NCBI GenBank assembly: GCA_013397435.1
Contig: VZRG01002039.1
Coordinates: 1-64,000 of the forward strand
Source: Erythrocercus mccallii
Lineage: Eukaryota > Chordata > Aves > Passeriformes > Dicruridae
Length of the DNA: 64,000 nt
Reading direction: 5' to 3'
The translations under genes and the position numbers were made by a program. The notes under the pieces were generated by a model that ran no database searches, had not been told where the DNA came from, and saw only the letters and a list, made by a program, of their open reading frames with translations. This document shows positions 12,901-25,100 of this stretch, piece by piece (the first letter of the stretch is position 1; every line of letters starts with the position of its first letter).

Positions 12901-15900
12901 GGTTGTTCTTCTCATTTTCCGTGAAATTCCCAAATCTCAACATGACACTGTTCTCAGAAAGTTTGAGCAGAACTCCCAGTTATTTGCTGTTTGTTAATGA
13001 CTTGCATCCTTAGAAATAATCAAAAACAGCATAAAAAATGTAAATGTGAGGAAATGGGATGGGTATTCATTCAGCCATGCAGCTGGAATTCAGGAACTGC
13101 TGTAATTGCACACAAATAACATAATTTGCCTCCCTTGTAGATGTTTTTGCTTATTCACATCACGTCTTTCTTTTTCAGGGGTGTTGCTGAAGTTCCTGCA
13201 CTCTGCAAGATGAAACAACCACTCTCTGCTGTTGCCATCCCAAGCCTGGGATGTCGAGTTGCTCTAGGATGGCAACACCAGGGCTGGCATCCAGGGCAGC
13301 ATCACAGAGCAGGGCACTCACTTCCTCACACAAACTGCTGGCCCAGGCTGGAGTCTCAGCACACTGGGTACAATGGCAGAGGAAGAAAAAACCACAGGTG
13401 GGATTGTACTGGTGGAAATGGGGTAGAGTAAGAACAGTACCATCATAAACATGGTAAAAACTCTTTAACTAAAGAGAAACTATGCAAACAGCAAGAATAT
13501 AATCAAGGCTTTTGCCACCAGTGCGGTAAACAACTTTGCCCTCCATCACAGTCTCCCTGGTACGTTCCTCTTCTGCTGGATTTTGTAAAAACATGCTCTC
13601 TCAACTGGCAAGGTTGTTTTAATGAGAGGTTACTTACATCACTCTTGGCTATTCTCTCTTCACAACTATTCTCTGACTTGGGATTTAGGAGGTGCCTACG
13701 TGAAAACCCTCATTACCTACATGAAGACACAGGAAGTGCTCAGCTGCTGAAGTATCAATGTACAGGCTCCAGGAAAGCCTGCTAGCAAAGCTCAGTTTCC
13801 CTGCCCTCCCAGCCCTCTTTTATTCCTCTGAACTCAACTAACTGAAAAAAGTACATGAAATAATGTGCAGCACACATTTCCCTGAACAAGAACTGAATGC
13901 AGTAAAGAAACTATTTGCATATTAGAAATCATGTTCTGTAGAAAATCTATGTGCCAGGAAAATGGAACATATGTGCTGAATGAATTTAGGCAAAGCTGCA
14001 CCTTTGCTGTGCTGCTTAAGAAAAATCACATTTACTACATCAGTCTGAGACTGACATGGGCTTTTCATCAGCATTTCATTAAAACTGAACAAATATGAAA
14101 TACGAACATCAAGAACAAGATGAGAGTACAGCATTCATGGTTCAACATACTGCACCAGGTTTTGGAAAAGGACTTTGCTGAAGCCAAACACCTGCCTTCA
14201 AGAACACAACAGACCCCTCTCCAAATATCCAAATAAGTCCTGGCAGGACAGAAGGCAGTATGTGGCAACAGGTTAGTTGAACAATGCACACCTGCACCAC
14301 GAGGGGACAGACAGCCCACAGCAGCCTTCCTGCTCTGCTTGCTTGTGGGAGATCCTCTGGGGGATGTCAAACTCAGGGGCTCGCTGTGCTGGTGCAGATC
14401 TCTGCAAGAACCATTTTAAAAAATAACACAGAATTGCAGTGGGAGGGTACAGGAACAAACAGACAGGAATACAGAGTCTGGTAGAGTTCAAAACATCAAA
14501 GCTGTCAAAAGTGCAAGTTCATCCACAACTTCCTCTCAAAGGAAAGCCAGGCCTGTTTCCCTACTGGAGTTGCCCAGCTGCCTGCCCAAACAGGAGGCAG
14601 TGAACATGTATCTTTTTTCAGTACTTTGCTGCCTGTTGGTGGTAATTCCCTTGGAAGAGCTGTCTAGCAAATCCTTTTTGCCAACTGCAACATACCAGTG
14701 GAAATGATTTATCATCAAATGTAGTTTGAACCAAATGAAAGGAAGAGTTAGGGATACTTCTGCTGCTTTGGAAAAACGGGATATTGGCCACTGGCAGAGG
14801 AGGAGGTGTTCTAGGTATGAAGTACAACACACTACAACACTTCCAACATTTAAGTCTACCCGTGGTACTTTGGACATCATGTTCCCACTCCAAGACTCCC
14901 TGCTTACAGTCAGACATTCACTTGTTCAACAGCATGGAAACACCTCCCTCCATGGGCTGCTTGACAGTGTCGGTCTTACTTTAATATCATACTTCTGAGC
15001 TCTGTGATATCAGACACCTGGATGGATACATGGCTGATATAATGCTAATGTCCAATAACAAGCAGTATTGTATTTTTCTGGTTTTTGTTTTGCATAGACA
15101 TTGCCATTGAGCTGTGGCCTTTTAAAGATGTAAGTTTTTAGGCAAACATGAATATGGTCATTGTAAGGATTGTACTTCTGCAGTTTCAACTCTGCTAGCA
15201 TACACAATTTCTGTATTTTTTTTCAGATTTATTCTTTAAATGGTTTTAATAAACATGCACAAAAATAAACAATCAAAAAGTTGCCTTTATCTGAGTATTG
15301 TACAGCTCATTTGAACCAGCCTGTTCATAGCAAAAGATCTCACAATGAAGCTGAGATAAAAAACACATGGTTTTTGCTATTAATCTCCTATTTAATTTTG
15401 TAGTGGAGCCATTCCAGTATCTACAAACACATAAAAATTTTGTATTGCCTATGATCAGACTTGCTAATCAACCTGTATCTTTATCCCAATGCATATTTAC
15501 TAGCAATGATAAGGTTCTTTTGTTAAGTTATGCCATTCTGTCACTGAGAAAACTGGAGAATTTACTTCACCTATGGTAGGATTTACCTCTGGATGGAGTG
15601 TTCCCCAACTGTCTGGGCTGACCAGAACACAGAGTATGCCAACCTCCAGGCAGCCCTCAAGAACCTGACATTTCTCACTCTTCCCTGCCATCTCTGCCAG
15701 TACAAGTGTAGAGGGAATAGAATACCTAATCCTGAGATCCTTAGCTGGGTACATTTTGCCCACAGGTCACAGACGTAGTATCTCCTATATTGCTCCTGAA
15801 AATCCTGTCCTTCACATTATTCTTCTGGCATGGCTGGCTGTTCCAGTTATGAGAGGAAAACACGGTGCCTGAATGGCCTTGTCAAAATGGTACTTGGTGT

Positions 15901-18574
15901 ATACTGGAAAAATTTCACCAATGGCAAGAATGAATGTGTTTTTACATGGTGTATAGAAGCATCAGAACTCAGAAGGTAATGAAATAAATAATGTATTTCT
16001 TTATCTCACCCTAAAAGAGTCAATAGCTACAGAAATTGGTACAGTAGAAGCAGCAGGTTCTGGGATAACCAAAGTAAGACAAATCACTGAACAAAATGAG
16101 CGAATCAACTACTGTATTACATGTGGATGCAACCTTGCAAACCTTCTTAAAAAATAAAATCTCCATGTTATGTGCATGAAAATGCAGCTGTTGATTAAGC
16201 CAGAGCTATTCAAGGGCACTAATCTCTTCACAACTGATGCTAGCTGCATTTCTTTTCCATTACTTTATCCTTGTAAGAAGCCCCAGCTCCTGTTAATGTT
16301 TGGATCAGCCACTGGAGACAAGCACTGCAAGTCTGCAATTTTTTTCAGTATTATAATGCTTTGTGACTCAGGAATGATAAAAAATGGCTATTTTTAAAAT
16401 ACATACTGCAGCACTAAGGTACCAAAAGTTTTCTGATTAGTTAAACTATCTTGCTGTTAGTTGTTGCACAGTTCTCAAAACCACCTGGAGAAGAGGTGAA
16501 ATCCTGGCCCAGGGGAGGCTAAAGGAGGCCTCATCCATGAAAATGGGGTCTCAGAACAGAACATTGCTAAGGTATCTAGTAAGAAACTCAGCAGTAATTT
16601 ATAAACTCATTGACATGGCTATATAGAAATATTTCTAGTTTGTCAGAATAAATCCTACTATTCATCATCAGCATAGTTATAGCCTACATCAATCATTTGC
16701 ACTTCAGTCACCTTGTTCATTCTCATACTCTGCTGATTCAGCTTTAAATTTTATTTCACTGATAGGAGTCTTTCACAAAGGTCAAAAAAGTGCCTTCAAA
16801 GTTAGGAGAGTGGTTCTATCTAATGAATCCTCAGTTACTACTCCTTCTCTAGTTAACCTCATTTCATTATTAACTACTCAAATTAACTACATTCTGCGAA
16901 AGTTAATATCCTTATCCTTTGGACTTACACCAGAAATAATCACCAATACTCATAAGGCTAGTATAGAAGAAATAAGCCTGAAAAAATAGCAGCAGCACCA
17001 AGTTTTCTCACTGCTTAAATTCCAAGACCTTTACTTTATACCTAATTTGTGCTCGAAATTTGAAGCTGAAGAGTTTTGAGGATCTGGTCTATTTGGTGGG
17101 AATGATTTGGGTTACTGAAAATGAAATTTTCTGACTCAAGTTTTGTAGCACTTAACAGATCAGTATCAGTGCCATCACCTTCCATATATCAAATTCTAAT
17201 GCAGATCAGAAACTACAAATCCCTATGATCTACTGCTACTGTTTTACATGGATTAGCTGACATATGAATACCTCAAAACTTCTTTCCACTACAAATTGCA
17301 GCCCTAGGTAGTCATACAGGAGATCCACAAGAGCCAAGCTCAGCCCAGCACTAGCTCCAAGATAGAGAGGCACTGTAAAGTTTACCACAAAGCTCACATT
17401 ATGGACATTTTTATAAGTGAAAACAAAAGCAGGCAGTAAACATTTTTGAGACAGGCTATGTATTTACATTCAAGCACTTCAGTAAGTGTGACAAATGTTG
17501 CCACCTCATGGACAGGTGCAGGGTTTGATCCAGCTCAGCGGTAGGAAGGAAAACGGATCACGGAGATGACTCATTGCTGCCCTTTCACACTCCCCTGAGG
17601 GAGGTAGCCAGCCCTTGGCCAGAAGGATGCTTTTGTCACTTGGGTCTGAATCCAGAAGTATGGCTACACATCCACAATTGGGAAAAAAAAAAAACCCACA
17701 ACAAAAAAAGAAAACATGAAAACAAAGAAAGAAAGAAAAATTGAAAGAAACAAAAAAAGAGTAAAGACTACATATGTTCAGAGTATTTGACCATTTCTAA
17801 TAGAAGACCAAGGGGGGAAGACTGATGAATTTTCCTTGAAAAAACCTGAAACGTTCAACTTAGGACCTGGCATGGTCTTTTACTGCCAGTCAAAGGTGAG
17901 CACTCAAGAGTAAAACATCTTAGTAACAGGCTGTGGGACCTGGAGTGCTCAAGAGGGTTACCAAATTCTTCAGATTCATGAAGACAATGATCTCCCACTG
18001 GACTAGGGGATTTTAATGCTCCATACATTGCGTATCTTCTACTTGTAAGCTGCAATTGTAGTGTATTCCATCAGGTATTTCCAGGGACAAAGCTTTATGT
18101 TACAGTATCACATTGGTTACTTACTGTTCCACCACTTTTGGGGAATTGCTGCAGTAAGACTCTGTCACCTGTTGAATTTCTCCCTTCCTAATGAAAAGGC
18201 AGCTGTGCCAATCTCCTCTATAGGACAGAGGCTGTTACAAAAGCTGTTACGCGGTGTGTATGTTAGATGTATGTTCATTCCACATGGCACTATAATTAGC
18301 ACTTCATGTAACTGGATGAACATAAAAGGACTATAGAATGTTGAAGCAAAACCAAAACATTTCAAGTTTGACATAGGGATAGAACTTTAAGAATCAACTG
18401 TTTTTTTAAAACACAGCTTTGCAAAAATACATTCATAGTCAACATTTATGAATGGTCTGTACAAGACAGTATGGTGACAAATTGGGAGTTTCCTATCATC
18501 GTGATCTCCATATAATAGGGTAACAGTCTGCCTACATACTACTGAATAGAAAGAAGCATTTGTACCAGCTTGAT
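9942..18574. other. Intergenic sequence downstream of ORC5, no gene recognised
   Basis: No gene recognised on either strand. There is G/C-richer sequence around 13150-13450 of unknown origin and an A-rich low-complexity tract at 17683-17765. The ORC5 transcript should end just to the right. Confidence 0.6.
17683..17765. repeat. A-rich low-complexity tract
   Basis: Starts with 12 A in a row, followed by AAC, AAAG and GAAA units. A possible decayed tail or simple repeat; no element body recognised. Confidence 0.8.
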
Positions 18575-19077
18575 TTTTAAATATGTTCTTATGTTTATTA
18601 TACTTTGCTGCTCCACTCTCCTAAAATGGTGGCCTCAGGAAAAGCTGCTTTGGCAGGCAATTGCAAAGATTCCTGTGGAGAGGAAGTGAAAAGACTGGGC
18701 ATACAAACAACGGCTGCTGCCATATTCAAAGCACTGGGGAGAGTTCATAGAGCAAAATGCAGTCCTAAGTAAATGGGTTTCAGGCAATTTCAGTGTTAAG
18801 ATAACATCATTAAGAATAGAACAGATTGTGCTCAAACCCTGCTGTTTATAATTAACACATTGCTTCCAAATACTCCAGGGTCCCTGGTAAATAGTCCTCT
18901 GCTCAGATCCACCCAGACCAATCAGAGTATTTTCATCAGGTTCCATGCTGGGCCAGCACCTGTTTAGACAAATCCAAAAGAGCCAAAATACTCTTCTTTC
19001 TGGCCAGCTAAGTAGAGAGATGAACACAGCTTGCCTTAGTCATTGTCACAGTGTCCATATGGCTGTGAAGCTTGTTT
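18575..19077 (-). other. ORC5: ORC5 3' untranslated region (end approximate)
   Basis: This runs from the TGA to about 20 nt past the only AATAAA found downstream of it, so the 3' end is inferred. Length is about 500 nt. It contains a 130-codon ATG-started frame (18635-19027) in a different frame from ORC5; see findings. Confidence 0.7.
18594..18599 (-). promoter_or_regulatory. Polyadenylation signal AATAAA of ORC5
   Basis: Canonical AATAAA on the minus strand (TTTATT on the plus), about 480 nt after the ORC5 stop. It is the first canonical hexamer seen downstream of the stop. Cleavage would fall near 18575. Confidence 0.7.
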
Positions 19078-19123
19078 TCACAAGAAATCGTACAAGTACT
19101 TTATTATGTCGAAGTTCACGGTC
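19078..19123 (-). CDS. ORC5: ORC5 terminal coding exon (TVNFDIIKYLYDFL, stop)
   Basis: The coding part is 46 nt. The acceptor tttgtttatag is followed by G, completing arginine, then TVNFDIIKYLYDFL and TGA at 19078-19080. This C-terminal helix appears identical to the human one as I recall it. The exon continues into the 3' UTR. Confidence 0.96.
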
Positions 19124-22100
19124 CTATAAACAAAAACACAGTATATTAGAGCAATCATCTTAACAGTGCTAAGACTTTAACTTGTTTGGAGATAGCACAT
19201 GCAGGACATTCTGCACAACCAAAATCAAGCAATTCCCCAAAAGAAATGCAAGCAAGGATTAATGAATGTTTCACTTCTCTCATTATTTGCAGTACCTCTC
19301 TGCTGATTATTTAAACTTTGTAAAATTCTAGAAAAGAAATATAACAACTTCCTAGTAAAGAATGGAATGCTCTTATTTAATAATGAAACAGTAAAAATAT
19401 AACAATATTCCTAAGATTTTTTTTTTGTATGGCAAACTTGTTCTAGTTGGTGATGCAAAGCAACAATCTTTTTTATGCTATTGAATGTTTTGTTCATCTC
19501 CCAAACCACCTGTTTAAGAATGTAGTACGTAACTCCTTCATCTGTACTCATTTGGAGACTGCGTTCTTTCAGTCTTGACAGTAGTTGACCCATGTTCATA
19601 GCTAAATTTGAAAAATCCAAGAATGCCAATCAATGAGATACAAGATTTTAATGTACACTTTTGTACTTTAATGGCAGGCAAAATGAAACAGCAGTAGAAT
19701 AAAACATGTAATTATTTTTTTTGTCTCTAAACTCATTCTTCTATACAATCCATCACTCAGACTTTAGGGTTTACTGTTTGAATAAATAATGCAAATTACT
19801 GCATATAATGAGAAGTATAAAATTAAAAGGGTTTTTTAAAAAGTATTCAATGATGCAAAAATAACTGCTAACAATACTAAGTGAGATTAGCTAGCTGAAT
19901 TCCTATTTGTTCGACTACAATCATTTAATATTCTCTGTTCATGCATCAGCCTGTAACCTGCTCTTCAAAAAGTTTTTATAAAACATCATTTTGGACAGAG
20001 AAAAAGTTTAGAAATCCCCAAGGTACATAACAGGAAATACTCTATTGGAGTCTATTTATTAATCTTGTGACAAATTTAAAGACATTAATTGCCACTGCTA
20101 AGACTTGCACAACATTGTGTCACTCAAATAAAGTGCTTTAATAACAAGGCTTTCCACAGAAACAAAATCATACACACTAACAAATGCTGACCTTATCAAC
20201 TAAATGAAACAGAATTGTCCTGTCATAACAACTGGATTTATTACAGACTCTGAAAAGATCCATTATATTCAATAAACACTAAGAGAGCCCTACTTCAGCT
20301 AGAGAAAATTTATGAACTTTGGTTTGAAAGTCTTAAAACAGAAATTATTTCTAACAAAAAAATATGTAACTTTACCTTCAGCTAAATGTTTAACTACTAT
20401 GTAGTAAAAACCAGAGACGTTTCCACAAAGACTGAGGAAATGCTACCAAATAGAGCCAGACATGAGGTTCCGCGGCAATAAAGAGAGACTTCAGCAGTTA
20501 CCGCTTTAAAAGCTATCAGGAAGAGACATAAGTTTTTTACTCTTTCCCAAAAACAGGTGGCTTTTTTTTTTTTTAGTGCAAACTTCACTTTTGCTTAAAA
20601 AACACAGAAAATGAAATGACAATCTGAACAACTTGAATGGGGGTGGGGAGGGAGCATCCTTTTCTGTCCCATTCCGTGTGCTCCTCAGCCTTCTGTTAGG
20701 AAGTATGCTGGAGTAACAAGGCTGAGACGGTAACAAGGCTGAGGCACCTGAGGATTTTAGTGACTAACAAACTTATTTTAGTACTATTGCTAGTCAATTT
20801 AGTACTATTACTTACTAGATAGTACTATTTAGTACTATTAGTAACAGAGAAAGAAGAATCAGGCTGCTTACTTGGCATGCACTTTGGCTGAAATTGCAAA
20901 GTAGTTCCTTCTGTGTGACAAATACAACCAGAACTACTGCACAGACAGAAAATGAAATCTCTTAAACCACAGAAGATCAGCCCTTTATCCTGTAGCTAGT
21001 AGTCCCACCCAGGGAAGAATTCATGAAACCTTGTCTTTTTACGGATCATCCTCCTTTAAGATTTAATAAATACTGTGGGCTGAGGAGTGTATTTTAGTAA
21101 AAATTGTAACAAAGGAACAAAGCAAGATTTTTTTAAAAGGGAGAAACAGGAGAAAAGCAGAACAGGCCAACTTTAAATTCTATCTATCAAATTTAAATAG
21201 CCCTATCTAGGTGGCAGATAAAGACCTGCAAACTACTTGGAGGGGAAGAAAAAAAAACTGCTTTCTTCCTCACAATGTGTAAGAAAACTCAGTATATACA
21301 TACATATATATACACATACCACAGATGTATACTACATCAGACCTAAAAGAAAGCAAGCTAAAACACTGTACCATGCACTGAGGTTTGAAGTGACAGTGTC
21401 TCTGACTACTTTCTCCAGTAAGCATGAACTGCATGGCACAAGTTTTGGTCCTGTTTTCTGGCAGTCTCAAACTTCCAGCAACTTTAAAGCAATCATTGAA
21501 ACTTCTAAGGATGTCAAAGTTGCAAGGAAAGGGCTGTCAAAGTATCCCAATTCAAGGATACATCCAATGTATAACTGTATATACAATGATCCATGTTGCT
21601 GAGCAGATGGTCCGCTGTGCTTGGTTTCAGGGCATCACTCACAAGTGACTTTACTGCCGGGAATAGCAAACTGACATAGCAAAGCTGTGGAGGTCCTGGC
21701 AGTGTGGTCTGGCCAGACCTGAGCCAGATAAAGTTTCATGCTATGGCCTGTCCAACTGAAAATTGAAATTAGTCTATCTGGTGCATTTCTTACAAGGCTA
21801 TTGGACATTTAATAGCTCAGGAGAGCAACATGTGCACTGAGGTTATGGAATACAGCCTACACCTCAGGTTTCTCTGAAGTTCCACATTACAGAGAAGAGT
21901 TGGGCTTGAGAACATTTTTCCCTTTTGACTCATCATTTCTGTGTTCTGTTCTGGTTATAGACTGTTTATCCAAGACTTGCTGATAAGGTGGCAGCAACAG
22001 ATAAAATTCGAGCCGTAGGCCTGATTGTATTGCATGTATTTCTGCCTGCAAATTATTGCCATCTCTCCTGAAGGATCTCAAACTCTTCTCAGACTTCACG

Positions 22101-25100
22101 ACTGAAGGCTCTGGATGAACAAAGACACTGATGTACCTACATCCACTTACTGAATTAGCTTGCATCAATAACAGCTCACACAAGATAGTCTATGTGCAAG
22201 AATTCTTATAACCTATGTAGTTTTTATATAATATGCACAACACTGTTAAGAACCAAATATAATTTCAGATTCAAACACCATAATGTGCTTTTTGGTAATG
22301 AAATGGACTGACATTTTAGACCAGTATTTTCACATGAAGTCCCTGACCTTTATTAAGCACAAAGACAGTATGGCACTGTAACATTTCCCTTTTTCAAAAC
22401 AAGAACAGACTATACTTACCTTGGTACAACATTTCTCAAAAATAACATGACTTATTCAGTCATTCTTAGAAAACAATCACAGGTTTTCTATTCTGGTCTG
22501 CAAAGAGCTATAGACTGAGCAAACACTTGGTTTGAATTCTCTTTCAAGTCAGTACATGCAACAGTAAATTAACTCCAACAGGCTTACCGGGCAATAGCTC
22601 TGATGAAGTCCAGAGATACAGTACATTTGTATCGTGGTCCATCAAGCTGGTCATTCTGGCCAACCATGGATAACAGCTGCAGTGTCACAAGAGAGGTGAT
22701 CTACAGACAAGAGACACTAGCAATGTTAGTAATTTTTGTTAACATGAATAACAGTGGCCAATTTATTGGGGATTTTTGGTTTTGTTTTGTTGGGTTGTTT
22801 TTTTGTTTTTTTGTTTTTTTTTTACATTTGGCATAATTCCCTTTTCTCTCTGGAAAGTCACTCCTACTTGCTCACTGTTCACTTCCACGTAGCTCTGCAG
22901 CTAGAAAACCCAGGAATGTACATACATCTTGCCATTACATTTTCAGCACTAGCAGTGATAGACACAGGCTAAACCCTTCATCCTTTGTATCAAAAGTTAT
23001 CCTAGAGTTGGTCAGAGGAATAGGAATAATAGGCACGAGCTGAGCATTTTCCAAATCTCTGCCTCACAATCAGGAGAGACTAGGATTTTCTTTCCTTTAT
23101 CCCTGAAGATCACCTTTTGAACTTTCCCACTCAAAGTTGGATATTCCTGTGCCAGATCACACCATGTTTTGAACAGATGGATGTATCGCTCTACTCCACA
23201 TATAAAGGAATTTGAAGGTTGGAAAGAAAAGGCTGGAAGATTGTATGCTTAAAAAGAGCAGGGCCTGAGTTGAGAGAAATTTGCCTATAAACACACATAC
23301 AGTGTATTGACAGAGCCATTGATTATTTTACTAAAATAGCAATGTACCAGCATACTTTTTCACTTTGGTCTTCCAGTGATGGCTGTGGTACCCCTGAAGT
23401 GCAGTCATGGGGTGTCACTACTGAAAACAGCCAGCCCATTCTGACTCAGTTAGGAAGATACATTGTAGTGAGTCCGTTTCCCTATCTCGTCCCAGATACT
23501 AGGGAAAAAAGAGGTAAAAGCAGAAAAGAAATTTTTTCCCTGACCTTTGCAATAGGTAACACTGACAATTCAAGGCAATGAGATTACATTCTGAGACAAA
23601 CTGGTATCTGGCCACAGGTTTTGGTTTCAAAAAACTAGCCAACCATTACCTACTTCTGAGTAATGATAATAGGACAGTAAGGAATTTCTCAAGAATAAAT
23701 GCATCAGGAAAGAAAGTGTTAGTTCAAACGTTCAAGGAAGCACATTGCTATAAAAAGCATCAGCAAGTTCTTACCAGTATCAATAAAAAAATAGTCCTAA
23801 CTCAGTAATAACCCTGCTCTTTTGCTGGAAGTACGCTTGGTTTTCAAATTTGGGACAGTGCTTGTAGGAGGTAGGAATAATGTAATAGAAAAAAATGACA
23901 CCTACCTATGGAGAATAGAAAAAAATATGGTACCCCAGAATGAGGCAATTTTTTTAACAGCCTGCACTTAACTTTCTTTCATATGGCATGAGACAACAAT
24001 AGTTTGGATGCCAAAATTCTGCAAAGTCTTTGGAGTTTGTTTAAGGAATGCTGGTCTACACATAGTCACAAAAACAAATTCCAGTTACTTAATTAAGATT
24101 ATAAATTACACAATTTATCAAATTTTAGCATGGACAAAATTTTAAAAAATTGAACTCAGTATAGGGCAAATGGCTCAAATTCCAGTTCATTAATCACTTT
24201 GCACATATCACTGAATTGGGATAAACCTCAAACTTTTAGGTTTTATATTCTTAAAATACTGATGAGAGTACATTTTTCTCCATTCTTCACTCAACAAAGT
24301 CCATATTCATTATGGAAGAATCTGCTGTATCAATTGCACCCAGGTGCATCAACACTGTCAAATCAGTTCTGCACTACACACTTGCAGCTGGTCTCACATT
24401 CAAAATCACCAATGAAGGAATAGCAGGAACTTTAATTTCCTTAGAGTTCCTTATGACCACAGAAAGTCTGCACAGTTTGGAGTCAGAGCCATCTCGGATT
24501 TATGTGGGATATAAAAGCGACCTTGCTGCTGCATTACAAATGCTCCAGCAACACTTCAACAAATTGTATATTTTCTTTTCCAACTAGCACCAAATGCTCT
24601 GTGAGTAACACAAGGTCAGCAATGTAAAACTCCTTACTAGAGGCTGACTCAAGAAATCTGAACTAGCATCAATCAGACTGGACTCAAGAATTCTGAACTA
24701 GCATCAGACTGGACACTAAGTTTCATTAATATTCTTGACTAAAGAAAAAGACTCAACATACAGTATTACAAGATAAGTGAAGCTACTGATCATTAGAGAA
24801 ACAAACTTACTTAGGAAACTGCAATATTTTACTTGTTTCTTTTGCAACACTAAATAAATGTCATCACAGGGAAGCAAGTGCAGAAACAGCAAGTCCTGAC
24901 GCTGAGGCCACTTAAAAAGACAGCTGTAGAGGGAACTGCCATTTTCAATTCATGCAGGCAAGAAACAGTTTTATCTCCAAAGAGGCTCAGTAGAGACAAA
25001 GAAAGAACACATATCCAAGGGGAGTAAGTAGGGACGAACAGCTTTCTTACAGAAAGCTTAAATGTTAGAAGCTAAAATACCTAACTTCTTAGTCTTTGGA

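Larger units (their letters stand above)
19124..22587 (-). other. ORC5: ORC5 last intron (3.5 kb)
   Basis: GT-AG intron between the penultimate and last coding exons. It holds two exon-like segments (19411-19601 and 20376-20431), a short duplication at 20714-20743, a TAGTACTATT repeat at 20776-20842 and a TA/CA-rich stretch at 21292-21320. The rest is AT-rich sequence with nothing recognised. Confidence 0.9.

Noticed and set aside
1..18574. Search for RELN or other neighbouring gene exons
   Set aside because: No G/C-rich first exon, signal-peptide frame or reelin motif seen; the neighbour is probably outside the window.
21500..21530. Minus-strand CNFDILRSF, at first taken as a diverged ORC5 C-terminus
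   Set aside because: No acceptor in the right phase, and the true terminal exon (TVNFDIIKYLYDFL) was then found at 19078-19123.
22417..22450. Perfect donor CCAAG|gtaagt on the minus strand just after the penultimate ORC5 exon
   Set aside because: Every candidate acceptor upstream gives a stop or lacks a pyrimidine tract.
24312..24587. 91-codon plus-strand frame with helical-looking sequence, followed by a gtgagt donor-like site
   Set aside because: The stop codon precedes the donor, there is no clear acceptor, and no family is recognised.
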